From Streptomyces sp. 840.1 (GTDB taxonomy: Bacteria; Actinomycetota; Actinomycetes; Streptomycetales; Streptomycetaceae), in the NCBI RefSeq assembly GCF_003751445.1, contig NZ_RJUU01000003.1, forward strand, positions 248,001 to 312,000: 64,000 nt of DNA. The letters are read 5' to 3'. Under the pieces are notes generated by a model. That model did no database searches. It was not told the DNA's origin and saw only the letters and a program-made list of their open reading frames with translations. Below, piece by piece: positions 16,973 to 25,243 of this stretch (positions are counted from its first letter, which is position 1; every line of letters begins with the position of its first letter). The position numbers and the translations under genes are program-made.

Positions 16973-17662
16973 ATGTCAGTGCCAGAGATCGATGCCCTCG
17001 TCTTCGACGTGCTCGGGACACTCGTCGACGAACCCGCCGGGATCCGCGCGGGCATCCGCCGGCTGGACCCGTCGCTGGACGACTCCGGGGTCGAGCGGCT
17101 CCTGTCCCTGTGGCAGCGGCACATCGAGCGCGAACAGCGCCGCGTCCTCGACGGCAGCCGGCCCTATCTGCCCAGCGACGCCCTGGACCGGGAGGCCGCC
17201 GAGGCGGTCGCCGGCGCGGCCGGTTGCGACGATCCGGACGCCGTGGCGGAGCTGGCGCTGTCGGGCACCCGGGTGCCGCCCTGGCCCGACTCCGCGGCCG
17301 GCCTCGCCCGGTTCGCGAGGCGGTACCCGCTGATCGGGCTGTCGAACGCCGGCCGGACGGCCCTGTTCGGGCTCAACGCCCACGCCGGACTGCGCTGGCA
17401 CCAGGCCCTGTCCGCCGAGGACGCCCGGAGCTACAAACCGGACCCCGAGGTCTACCGGCTGGCCGTCACCGTGTCCGGCCGGCCGCCGGAGCGGCTGCTG
17501 ATGGTCGCCGCCCATGCGTGGGACCTGCGCGGTGCGCAGGCGCTGGGGCTGCGCACCGCCTATGTCGCCCGTCCCGTCGGTGATCCGCCCGCCGGATCGG
17601 ACCGGTTCGACCTGTACGCCGAGAGCCTGGCCGACCTGGCGGAACAGCTCGGCGTCGGCTGA
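16973..17662 (+). CDS. HAD-family hydrolase (haloacid dehalogenase type II-like)
   Basis: 229 aa from ATG 16973, with AGGAG at 16958-16962. HAD motifs: ALVFDVLGTLVDE (nucleophile Asp), IGLSNAGRTAL (motif II Ser), ARSYKPDPEVYRLAV (motif III Lys) and MVAAHAWDLRGAQALGLRTA (motif IV). The AHAWDLRGA form and the helical cap are characteristic of L-2-haloacid dehalogenase-like proteins. It stands alone after the PAP2 gene and converges on the injection-system locus, with a strong hairpin between. Confidence 0.9.
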   Translation: MSVPEIDALVFDVLGTLVDEPAGIRAGIRRLDPSLDDSGVERLLSLWQRHIEREQRRVLDGSRPYLPSDALDREAAEAVAGAAGCDDPDAVAELALSGTRVPPWPDSAAGLARFARRYPLIGLSNAGRTALFGLNAHAGLRWHQALSAEDARSYKPDPEVYRLAVTVSGRPPERLLMVAAHAWDLRGAQALGLRTAYVARPVGDPPAGSDRFDLYAESLADLAEQLGVG

Positions 17663-17699
17663 GCGCCGCCCCGCCGCCGGTGCGTACGGGGCGGCGCTC
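17661..17699. terminator. Bidirectional terminator between the HAD gene and the CIS locus
   Basis: Perfect 12-bp inverted repeat GAGCGCCGCCCC (17661-17672) and GGGGCGGCGCTC (17688-17699) with a 15-nt loop, between two converging genes. Confidence 0.75.
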
Positions 17700-17711
17700 T
17701 CCGGCTCCGGT

Positions 17712-18794
17712 TCAGCCCCGCTGGAAGAACTCCACCTCCGCCAGGGCCAGGTGACGGCCCTTCGTCAGACCGGCCGGCGAGGACAGGACCAGGCGCACCG
17801 TCTTCACGTCGCTGATCCCGGTGGGCACCGGCTGCGACCCCGGCTTGTCGCTGAGGGTGATCTGCTTGGTGTGCTTGTCGCCGTCCTGCGTGGTCACCTC
17901 CAGGTCCATCCGGAGTGCGCGCCCCTGGCGGGCGTACTCCTCCGCGGACTTGGACGCCCCGTTGGTGATGAGCACGTCGACCAGCCGGAACGGCTTGCCG
18001 AAGGTGTACGTCACCGAGGCCCGCGGCCCGGGTGCGCCCCAGTAGCGGTTGTTCAGTCCGTCGGTGGTGTTCTTCGCCGGGTGCCGGGGTATCTCCGCGC
18101 TCGCGGCGATGCCGACCGGGGTCACCGCCTTGGCCTTGCCCATCTTGTCCTTGGTGTCCTCGATGAGGGCGCGCCCGGCAGGCAGCAGCAGGAGCCCTCC
18201 CGCGCACAGGGCCAGCAGCACCGCGAGAATCACCAGGCCCCGGACCACCCGGCCGGAACTCGCCCGCGCCCGGCGGCGGCGGAACGGCCACACGGTCCGC
18301 CACCACGGCAGCGGTGCGGGCTTCGCGGCGGGGTTCAGCGGAGCGGCGCAGCGCCGGCAGAACCGCCGGCCGGGCAGGTTGGGCGTGGCGCAGGCCGGAC
18401 AGGGCACCCCGGCCGCCTCTTCCGGCGCCGCCACGGGCCGTACGACGGGGCGTGGCGCGACCGGCTTCGCGGGGAGCACGGGCAGCACGGGTTCCCGCGC
18501 CGGCGCCTCGGGGGCGGGTGCGGCCGGGGCCGGACCTGGTCCGGGCGTGGGCGCGGGTGGAACCGTGGTGCGTGGTGGGGTGGTGGATGAGGCAGTGGGG
18601 CTCGGTGGGGGTGGGGTGGGGTTGCTCGGTGGGGCGGTGGTCTCCTCGGGGGTGGGTTCCGGTGGGGCCTGGGTGTTCGCGGGCGGCGTGCTCGGGGCCG
18701 GTTCGGTCTCCGACCAGCCCAGGTAGGCGCCGCAGTTGCCGCAGAAGTCGTCCGCTGAACCGTTGGACGCCCCGCAGGTGGGACACGCGCGCAC
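17712..18794 (-). CDS. CIS-associated bitopic membrane protein: zinc ribbons, Pro-rich linker, one TM helix, NADase-type glycan-binding domain
   Basis: 360 aa from GTG 18794; GGAGGTGA at 18806-18799 decides this start over ATG 18812. The order is a zinc ribbon (CPTCGASNGSADDFCGNC), a long Pro/Thr/Ala linker, a second ribbon (CPACATPNLPGRRFCRRC), one membrane helix near residues 182-204 (LVILAVLLALCAGGLLLL), and a C-terminal discoidin-like domain (about 225-358; RLVDVLITNGASK, HLALAEVEFFQ). The ribbons should be cytoplasmic and the C-terminal domain outside. It ends the CIS operon, 4 bp after the tail protein I gene. A membrane adaptor for CIS (CisA) has been described in Streptomyces; this architecture and position fit my memory of it, but the identity is unverified. 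Confidence 0.8.
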   Translation of the reverse strand: MRACPTCGASNGSADDFCGNCGAYLGWSETEPAPSTPPANTQAPPEPTPEETTAPPSNPTPPPPSPTASSTTPPRTTVPPAPTPGPGPAPAAPAPEAPAREPVLPVLPAKPVAPRPVVRPVAAPEEAAGVPCPACATPNLPGRRFCRRCAAPLNPAAKPAPLPWWRTVWPFRRRRARASSGRVVRGLVILAVLLALCAGGLLLLPAGRALIEDTKDKMGKAKAVTPVGIAASAEIPRHPAKNTTDGLNNRYWGAPGPRASVTYTFGKPFRLVDVLITNGASKSAEEYARQGRALRMDLEVTTQDGDKHTKQITLSDKPGSQPVPTGISDVKTVRLVLSSPAGLTKGRHLALAEVEFFQRG

Positions 18795-18798
18795 GGCG

Positions 18799-19362
18799 TC
18801 ACCTCCCTTCATCGGCGGGCGGGCCGGGCAGGACCTCCACCCGGCAGACGGTGTGCACCGGGCACATCGCCCGGACGATCTCGTTGACCCGGTCCACGTC
18901 CACCGCCGCCTCGCGGCCCGGCCACACCCGGACCACGATCTCGCCGGACGGTTCCGGCGGCAGTTCGGCTCCGGCGGTACGCGACCACACCGCACCGCCG
19001 TCCCCGGCGATCACGGCGTTCACGCCGAGGCCGAGCCGCAGCCCGTCCACCAGGCCGCGTCCGGTACCGCGCCGACGGTGCAGCTCGACCGCGTGGGCCA
19101 CCGCCTCACGGCGCAGCTCCACGGGCCACCGCGGATCGTCGACCGCGCCCACCCACGACGCCAGCCAGGCCAGGAAGTCGGCCGGGGCCACCCGGGGGTC
19201 GAAGTACGAGGGCAGGTTGTCGAGGGTCGCGAACACCGGGGCGAGCACGGTGTCGAGCCCCCCGGTGAACCGCTGCGCGAAGTCGTCGTCGGCGTACATG
19301 GCGGGGAGCTGTTCGCCGATCGGGTACCTGCTGGGCAGACCTGGTACGGCCGCGCGGCTCAT
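18799..19362 (-). CDS. CIS baseplate protein, phage tail protein I family
   Basis: 187 aa. The start ATG 19362 overlaps the gpJ stop by four bases. Recognisable gpI-like text: SRYPIGEQLPAMYADDDFAQ, PPSYFDPRVAP-like DNLPSYFDPRVAPADFLAWL, ELRREAVAHAVELHRRRGT. In contractile tails this protein belongs to the wedge of the baseplate next to gpJ. Gene order gp25-gpJ-gpI is conserved in phage tails and extracellular injection systems, which supports the call. Confidence 0.85.
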   Translation of the reverse strand: MSRAAVPGLPSRYPIGEQLPAMYADDDFAQRFTGGLDTVLAPVFATLDNLPSYFDPRVAPADFLAWLASWVGAVDDPRWPVELRREAVAHAVELHRRRGTGRGLVDGLRLGLGVNAVIAGDGGAVWSRTAGAELPPEPSGEIVVRVWPGREAAVDVDRVNEIVRAMCPVHTVCRVEVLPGPPADEGR

Positions 19363-21317
19363 CCCCGTACCTCCGGTTCGATGGCGGTGACGACCACCTG
19401 GTGCTGGTACGAGAAGACCAGCGCGCCCGCGGCCACGTCGATGCGGTCCGCAGGCGCGCCCCGGCGCCCTGTCGTCGGGTCGGCGGCGAACAGCCGGATC
19501 TCCTCCACGAGCGCGTTGCCGGTGGCGCGTTGCAGTACGCCGAACACCTCGCCGTACTGCACCGGCCGCCCGAACGGCCACCCCGTGCCGTCCGGGCCGC
19601 CGTGCAGCGGGTTCAGGAGCCGGAACAGCGCGTCGAGCGCCGCCTCGCGCACCCGGTCCGTGTCCCCGGGCGCCGCCGCGAGCCTCGCCACGACGGTGAC
19701 GCCCTGGTAGACGGGCGGCTCCACCACGAGGCGGGTGCCGATCAGGCGTCGCTCGTCCAGGGCCTCGGTGATCGCCCGCAGTACCTGGTCCGACGGGATG
19801 AGCTGCTCGAAGCGGAGCCGGTCGCCGTCGTCGGCCACCGCGTCCGGAACGACCAGGACCCGCACCGCGCCCGCACCGTCCCCGGCGGGGATGCAGCGCA
19901 CCCGGCGCACCGAGGGCGCGGCGCGGCGGCTGATGATCTCGTAGTCCTCGGCGGTCACCGCGCGCTCCTGCATCCGCAGCGCGTCCGGCGCCCGGAGCTT
20001 GGCGTTGGCGATGGTCTCACCGGCGACGCCGCCGCGCGCCGCCTCCCTGTTGTCGACCCGCGCCACGTACGGCACGGAGCTGCGCAGCACGGAGATCACG
20101 CCTCGTGCGACGTTGCCGGCAGGGCCGCCACCCGTGCGGTAGCGGGCCACTCGCAGCTGGGCACCCTTGGGCGGTACGGCGCCGCACTGGCGCAGCGTGC
20201 CGTCCGGCTCGCGCAGCACCGGGGGGAAGGTGAACTCGCCGGTGGTGGCATCCACCCGGACGTGCTGGTCGGCGGGGCCGGAGCGGCCGAAGTGCTCCAC
20301 CACCTCCCAGCGGCGCCACCCCTGGCCCGAGGACACCTCCACCACCGGGGGCTCGCCGTCGAGGAGGACCGGTGGGCGGCCGAGCCGGAAGGTCTGGCCG
20401 GCGACGCCCTCCGAGGTGCCGAGCGGCACGTCGGTCACCGTCTCCGCGTGTTCGACGTACATGGTGCCGCCGACCGTGAACACGGCCGCCTCGCGCACCG
20501 TCGGGGACTCCGAGTAGAACGGCTGGCCCGGTTCGGGCTCGGTGACGCGGCAGCGCAGCCACCCGGCCCTGGTCCCGCCGATCACCGAGGCGGTGTGCCC
20601 GGCCGGTACGTGGACGATGACCTCGCCGGGGCGGTTCAGTCCGCCGGTGGTGTCCGCGCCGGTCTCGCACTCGCGCCAGCCGCCGCCGTCCCACGCCTCC
20701 CAGACCAGCGGGGGCTGGCGCGGGTCCACGCCGATGCCCTCCACCCGGCTGTCCATGCGCACCGCGACCACGCAGCGCGGCACCGGCGCCGGCAGACCGA
20801 ACAGGAGCGCGTCGCCAGGCTCGGGGGTCGCCTGGAAACAGGGCACGTCGAGCCCCTCGGCGAGCGTCCTGGTCCGGTCGCTCTGCTCACCGGTCCGGGG
20901 CGCGGTGACGAGTTTGGTCAACTCGCTGGGTACGATGTGGAGTTCGTCCGTGGTCGTGAAGACGACGGCTTCCTCGGTCTCGCCGCGCACGGTGGTCACC
21001 TCGGTGCCTGCCGGGAGCGTCACCGTCTCGGGCTGGGGGGCCGACAGCCAGAAGTCGACGTCGGCACCGGCGGCGGCCGGCGGGAACAGGCAGATGCCCA
21101 ACAGGTCCAGGAACGCTGTGTAGTTCTTGTCCGGGACCCGGTTCAGCCGGTAGAGCAGCTGGTCCACGAGGTAGGCGAACGTCTCGATGAGGGTGACGCC
21201 CGGGTCGGAGACGTTGTGGTCGGTCCACTCCGGGGCGCGCTGCTGCACGTACCGCTTCGCCTCGTCGACGAGTTGCTGGAACCGCCGGTCGTCCAGGTTG
21301 GGGAAGTCCAGAGCCAT
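19359..21317 (-). CDS. CIS baseplate assembly protein J-like (gp47 family)
   Basis: 652 aa from ATG 21317, which overlaps the gp25 stop by one base. The N-terminal part has LDDRRFQQLVDEAKRYV, HNVSDPGVTLIETFAYLVDQ and NRVPDKNYTAFLDLLGI, a hallmark of injection-system baseplate J proteins; the C-terminal part carries LRMQERAVTAEDYEIISRRA and DERRLIGTRLVVEPPVYQGV, also conserved in gpJ. It should form the wedge that links the hub to the sheath and triggers contraction. The region between holds alternating beta segments and is poorly conserved. Confidence 0.92.
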   Translation of the reverse strand: MALDFPNLDDRRFQQLVDEAKRYVQQRAPEWTDHNVSDPGVTLIETFAYLVDQLLYRLNRVPDKNYTAFLDLLGICLFPPAAAGADVDFWLSAPQPETVTLPAGTEVTTVRGETEEAVVFTTTDELHIVPSELTKLVTAPRTGEQSDRTRTLAEGLDVPCFQATPEPGDALLFGLPAPVPRCVVAVRMDSRVEGIGVDPRQPPLVWEAWDGGGWRECETGADTTGGLNRPGEVIVHVPAGHTASVIGGTRAGWLRCRVTEPEPGQPFYSESPTVREAAVFTVGGTMYVEHAETVTDVPLGTSEGVAGQTFRLGRPPVLLDGEPPVVEVSSGQGWRRWEVVEHFGRSGPADQHVRVDATTGEFTFPPVLREPDGTLRQCGAVPPKGAQLRVARYRTGGGPAGNVARGVISVLRSSVPYVARVDNREAARGGVAGETIANAKLRAPDALRMQERAVTAEDYEIISRRAAPSVRRVRCIPAGDGAGAVRVLVVPDAVADDGDRLRFEQLIPSDQVLRAITEALDERRLIGTRLVVEPPVYQGVTVVARLAAAPGDTDRVREAALDALFRLLNPLHGGPDGTGWPFGRPVQYGEVFGVLQRATGNALVEEIRLFAADPTTGRRGAPADRIDVAAGALVFSYQHQVVVTAIEPEVRG

Positions 21318-21739
21318 CAGTCCGCCACCAATTCCTCGGTCTCCTCCTCGGAGGGGATCGTGTAGAAGGGGAAGACCAGGTTGCGCCGGTCGTTGGTGGA
21401 GCGCACGGTGTAGTGCACGTCGATGTAGAGGGTGCCGTCCTCGACGGCGTCGAAGGCGACCACCACGTCGTCCACCGCGATGCGCGGCTCCCACCGCTCC
21501 AGGGCCTCGCGGGTCTGCTGCGCGATGCGGCCGGCGGTGGCGCCGTTGCCGGGGGCGAAGACGTAGTCGTGGATGCCGCAGCCGAACTCGGGGCGCATGG
21601 GGCGCTCGCCTGGCGCGGTTCCGAGCACCAGGCGGATCGCCTCCTCGATCTCCCGCTCGCGTTCGACCATGGCGATCCCGCCGGTCGGTCCGACGCGCAG
21701 CGGGAACGCCCAGCCGCGCCCGATGAACCGCTCGCTCAT
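21317..21739 (-). CDS. CIS baseplate protein, gpW/gp25 family
   Basis: 140 aa. Contains the gp25 lysozyme-like signature: GWAFPLRVGPTGGIAMVERE, EIEEAIRLVLGTAPGERPMR, EFGCGIHDYVFAP, ALERWEPRI. Gp25 proteins (no enzymatic activity despite the name) connect the baseplate wedge to the sheath and carry the EPR motif, seen here as W-E-P-R-I. It lies between PAAR and gpJ with one-base overlaps on both sides. Confidence 0.92.
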   Translation of the reverse strand: MSERFIGRGWAFPLRVGPTGGIAMVEREREIEEAIRLVLGTAPGERPMRPEFGCGIHDYVFAPGNGATAGRIAQQTREALERWEPRIAVDDVVVAFDAVEDGTLYIDVHYTVRSTNDRRNLVFPFYTIPSEEETEELVAD

Positions 21740-22056
21740 CACATGCCCCCGATGCGGACGTTCTGGGCGCCGGTCAGGATGTTCCCGGAGCACGCCGTAC
21801 GGTCGCCGGCCCGCGCGGCCGGCAGCCCGCCGATCAGTACCGTGCCGTTGGCGAGCGCGGCCGGGTCGGGCAGGATCACGTTGGCCGGCCCCAGCAGTGC
21901 GTGCGGGGGGATCGGACAGGTGTGGAGGCTGCCCACGACGGCGGCGGGGCGGCCGCCGATCAGTACACGCATCACCGCGGCGGCGGCGCCGGGCGGCGCG
22001 GTGGCGATCACACCGCCGTGGCTGGTGGGGTCGCCGGTACGGGCTGCGGCTGGCAT
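21739..22056 (-). CDS. PAAR-domain spike tip protein
   Basis: 105 aa. Glycine-rich repeats of PAAR type: ARTGDPTSHGGVI, VLIGGRPAAVVGS, HTCPIPPHALLGPANVILPD, VLIGGLPAARAGD. PAAR proteins cap the spike and sharpen it, often binding a metal through His and Cys (one Cys at HTCP, another at TACSG). It follows the spike gene after a 142-bp gap and overlaps gp25 by one base. Confidence 0.92.
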   Translation of the reverse strand: MPAAARTGDPTSHGGVIATAPPGAAAAVMRVLIGGRPAAVVGSLHTCPIPPHALLGPANVILPDPAALANGTVLIGGLPAARAGDRTACSGNILTGAQNVRIGGM

Positions 22057-22198
22057 GCGGCACTCCTTGCGGAAGGTCCTGGGCCCGGAGGCCGGTCGCG
22101 GATTCGGTCAGGTGAGTGGGGCGGGTCGGGCGGGCCGGGTACTGAGGGTGCCGGCGGCGCTTCGGGTGCTGCGGTGGGTCCGTACAGGTGGCGGCGTC

Positions 22199-24013
22199 TC
22201 AGTTGATCCGGATGAGCCGGGCCTTGAGGACGCCCAGCAGTCCGCCGTCGACGGTGACGTCCGTAGTGCCGTTGACCCGCACGGAACGGCCCCCGATCCG
22301 CACTCCGTCGGTGCCGTCGATGTCCACCTGTCTGCCCCGCACGTTCACCTTGCCCAGCTTGGCGTCCAGGGTGATGCCGTCCTTGTCGAGCACGACGGAG
22401 GTGAGGGGGCGGCCGCGCCCCGCGTACACGGTCAGCTCGATCCGGTCCCGGCGGTCGTCGAGGCGTACTTCGAGGCGCTCGTCGGCGGTCATCAGCCGCA
22501 GTCCGGACGGGCCGGGTGCCCGCGCGTCCAGGAGTTCCACCCGGTGCCCCGAACGCGACACCACCGAACGGCGGTTGACCTTGCCGCTGGTCCGGTCGAT
22601 CAGCGGGACGTCGTGGGGCGAGGGCTGGTCCACTCCGTTGTACAGCCCCCCGATGACGTACGGGCTGTCCAGCAGTCCCTGCTCGAACCCGACCAGGACC
22701 TCGTCGTTGACCTCCGCGCTCACCATCCCTCCTCCTCCGACGCCGCCCCACTGCACGGTGCGCACCCAGTCGGTCACGTAACTGTCGTCCAGCCAGGGGA
22801 ACTTCAGCCGTACCGCCCCCCGCTCGGCCCCGGCCGGCTCGCGTACGTCCGTCACCACGCCGATCGCCAGACCCGGCATCCGGGGACCACGGCCCGCCCC
22901 GCCGGTCACCAGGCCGGTCAGCGAGCGGTCCGGGCCCGCGCCGACCCAGACGGTGGTGCGGTAGCCCTCGTGCGGCTCCAGTACGTGCTGTACGGCCGTC
23001 GCCGTGTACCGGCCCGAGAACGCCTGCCCGACGTTACCGAGAGCCACCGGTTTGCCTGCGCGCAGCCGGGGGTTGCCCTCGGCCAGCGCCTCCAGTTCCC
23101 CGAAGCCCGCGCTGACCTGGGCGGCCGTCGCATCCGCGACCGCCGCCGTCTCGGCCTGAGTGCGGTACGGGGTGTCCGTGACGGTCACCTTGGCCTTGCC
23201 GAAGCGGGCGTTCGCCGACGGGCTCAGACCGGGCACCGCCGTGTCACTGACCACCGACGGGTTCCGGGCCACCAGGGGCCGCTTGGTCGTGACGTCCCAG
23301 CCGCGCACCTCCACCGACGCAGCGCTGTCCGCCGCCGACAGCGAGGCCCGCAGCGCGAGGAGGTTGCGGCCGTACTCGAGCACCATCGGGTTCTTGGTGG
23401 CCGAGGTCGACGGCGCGGGCGCGCCGGACGCCTTCTGCGGCCTGGTGAACTGGAGCAGTCCCTTGTCGTCCACGCGGACCTGCGCGCCGCTCTCGCCGGC
23501 CAGGTACTGCAGGAAGTCCCAGTCGGACACGTTCGCCTGCGAGAGCTGCTGGTAGGTGACCGGTGCGGCCTGCACGGTTCCGCAGGCCAGACCGGCCCCG
23601 GCAGCCACCTTGCGGACGATCGCGGCCGCCGTCATGTTGCGGTACGCGACCACCTTGCGGCCCCGCTGGAGCCGGTGCGCCTTGGAGTACCCGCGCACCA
23701 CCGTGAACGAGCCGGTGCGGTCCCCGTCCAGCTCCAGGGCCGTCACCTCGCCGTCGAACAGCCGCTCACGCGCCTGCCCCGAGGCGGTCACCACCGAGAC
23801 CCGCAGCGGGGTGCCGATGGTGATGCCGGTCGCCTGGAGGAACTCGTGATCGGGGTCGCGGAAGGTGAGCACCGCCGCGTCGGGCAGGCCCACGTTCTCG
23901 TCCACCACGCAGCTCACCAGCTGGGCGGCCCAGACCCTGGGGAGCTCGGCGGGCGTCTCCACGACGGGGTCCGCCGCGAACGACCGGCTGCCCTGTGCCT
24001 CGGTTGTGCTCAC
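22199..24013 (-). CDS. CIS spike/hub protein (VgrG or phage gpD/gp5-like)
   Basis: 604 aa from GTG 24013, which overlaps the LysM gene stop as GTGA. The N-terminal hub domain (about 1-350) resembles phage late-control protein D: LTFRDPDHEFLQATGITIGT, YSKAHRLQRGRKVVAYRNMT, NVSDWDFLQYLAGESGAQVR. An OB-like gp5/VgrG segment follows (AVRLKFPWLDDSYVTDWVRT, VLVGFEQGLLDSPYVIGGLY) and then a repetitive beta-strand tail for the trimeric spike. It should sit below the tube and carry the PAAR tip. No effector domain is seen at the C-terminus. Confidence 0.92.
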   Translation of the reverse strand: MSTTEAQGSRSFAADPVVETPAELPRVWAAQLVSCVVDENVGLPDAAVLTFRDPDHEFLQATGITIGTPLRVSVVTASGQARERLFDGEVTALELDGDRTGSFTVVRGYSKAHRLQRGRKVVAYRNMTAAAIVRKVAAGAGLACGTVQAAPVTYQQLSQANVSDWDFLQYLAGESGAQVRVDDKGLLQFTRPQKASGAPAPSTSATKNPMVLEYGRNLLALRASLSAADSAASVEVRGWDVTTKRPLVARNPSVVSDTAVPGLSPSANARFGKAKVTVTDTPYRTQAETAAVADATAAQVSAGFGELEALAEGNPRLRAGKPVALGNVGQAFSGRYTATAVQHVLEPHEGYRTTVWVGAGPDRSLTGLVTGGAGRGPRMPGLAIGVVTDVREPAGAERGAVRLKFPWLDDSYVTDWVRTVQWGGVGGGGMVSAEVNDEVLVGFEQGLLDSPYVIGGLYNGVDQPSPHDVPLIDRTSGKVNRRSVVSRSGHRVELLDARAPGPSGLRLMTADERLEVRLDDRRDRIELTVYAGRGRPLTSVVLDKDGITLDAKLGKVNVRGRQVDIDGTDGVRIGGRSVRVNGTTDVTVDGGLLGVLKARLIRIN

Positions 24014-24732
24014 CGTTCCTCCAGGCTGTCCGTGTCCAGCAGTGCCGGCACCACCAGTTCGGTGCCGGGCGCGAGAGCCATCGGGTCGTCGATCGCGTTC
24101 GCCTCCGCGATGACCCGCCAGGCCGTCGGGTCGCCGTACTCCCGCCAGGCCAGCATGGCGAGGCTGTCGCCCGCCACGACCGTGTGCGTACTGCGGGCGG
24201 TGCGGGCGCCGGACGTCGGGTTCTGGCCCGCCGTGTCGACGCTCGCCTCCTCGATGGACAGCCCGCAGGTGGCCCGCAGCGGCTTGCCGTCCACGTCGAA
24301 CAGCGTGTAACTCACCGACAGGCTCGACAGAACCCCGTCGAACGCGGTCGTCCGCGCCGTGCCCCATTCGAACCTGACCCACGGGCTGGCCGGCTTCTTG
24401 CGGCCCAGGCTGGCCGGTGTCGGCACGCACGCCTTCATCAGCTTCTCCACCGCCTGCTCCACGGAGTTGTCGTGGGTGGCGGTGGCGTCCAGGAACACTT
24501 CGAGGCTCAGCGTGCGGGGTCCGCTGCCGACGAACTCGGGCAGCGCCGACTGCCCGGCCATCCGGGACGGGGAGCGCCGCCACTCGGCGGTCTTGCGCAG
24601 TTCCAGGGTGGAGGGGTTGAACTGCAGGTCGAGCTGCGCGACCGTCCCGCCGGGCTTCGCGCCGACCGAGGCCGGGGGCTCCTTGAGGATCAACTGAGCT
24701 CTGGCCCTGCTGGAGCGCACCGCTGGCGACAT
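24010..24732 (-). CDS. CIS LysM-type tail protein
   Basis: 240 aa. The N-terminal part (QFNPSTLELRKTAEWRR, GPRTLSLEVFLDATATHDNS) matches the contractile-tail protein family that sits between tube and hub; the C-terminus is a LysM domain (about 185-230: HTVVAGDSLAMLAWREYGDP, VIAEANAIDDPMALAPGTEL). In related systems this protein bridges tube initiator and spike. It overlaps the spike gene by four bases. Confidence 0.9.
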   Translation of the reverse strand: MSPAVRSSRARAQLILKEPPASVGAKPGGTVAQLDLQFNPSTLELRKTAEWRRSPSRMAGQSALPEFVGSGPRTLSLEVFLDATATHDNSVEQAVEKLMKACVPTPASLGRKKPASPWVRFEWGTARTTAFDGVLSSLSVSYTLFDVDGKPLRATCGLSIEEASVDTAGQNPTSGARTARSTHTVVAGDSLAMLAWREYGDPTAWRVIAEANAIDDPMALAPGTELVVPALLDTDSLEER

Positions 24733-24786
24733 GCCTGGAGTTCCTTTCCGGTGCGGGTACGGGGGCTGGCGGGGAAGGGGGCCGGG

Positions 24787-25212
24787 TCAGGAGGGACGCA
24801 GCCCCTGATGGGCGATCTCCAGGGTCTCCACCGCGGCCTCCGACCGGGCGGGATCGAAGGACGGGCCTTGCCAGCGGACCGGGACGATCCCGAACACCTG
24901 CCAGCTGATGATCCTGGTCAGGTCAGGTTTCAGCGCCACGATCTCGCCGTCCTTGGGCTCCACCCGCCGCAGCGTCTCGTCGAGCCAGCGGCCGATCTTC
25001 GCCGTGTCGGCGGTGACCGGCCTGGTGAGCGTGATGTTCGACCAGGTCACGCGTCCGGGCAGTTGCCAGGTGAAGCCGTTGTTGCCGCCTTCGGCATAGC
25101 TCTCCATCTCCACCTCGGCGCCCATGCCGGAGCAGGTGTGGAAGGCCCCGAGGTCGTTCCCGGCGATCGCGAGCCGGAAGAACACGCTGGTCGCGAAGAT
25201 GCTGTCTGTCAT
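24787..25212 (-). CDS. CIS inner tube (second tube/initiator) protein
   Basis: 141 aa from ATG 25212. Typical phage-tail tube protein: IFATSVFFRLAIAGNDLGAF, CSGMGAEVEMESYAEGGNN, RVTWSNITLTRPVTADTAKI, late strand EAAVETLEIAHQGLRPS. It differs from the main tube protein at 28981-29421 and, being next to the LysM and spike genes, is likely the tube-initiating ring that docks the tube on the hub. Confidence 0.88.
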   Translation of the reverse strand: MTDSIFATSVFFRLAIAGNDLGAFHTCSGMGAEVEMESYAEGGNNGFTWQLPGRVTWSNITLTRPVTADTAKIGRWLDETLRRVEPKDGEIVALKPDLTRIISWQVFGIVPVRWQGPSFDPARSEAAVETLEIAHQGLRPS

Positions 25213-25243
25213 TGCTCCGTCATCCGTTCGGTGCTCTCGGGTC

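Noticed and set aside
18550..18720. GT-rich repeats suggestive of a minisatellite
   Set aside because: They encode the Pro/Thr linker of the membrane protein and follow codon periodicity.
18812..18812. ATG 18812 as start of the CIS membrane protein
   Set aside because: GGAGGTGA lies between it and GTG 18794, so GTG is the better start.
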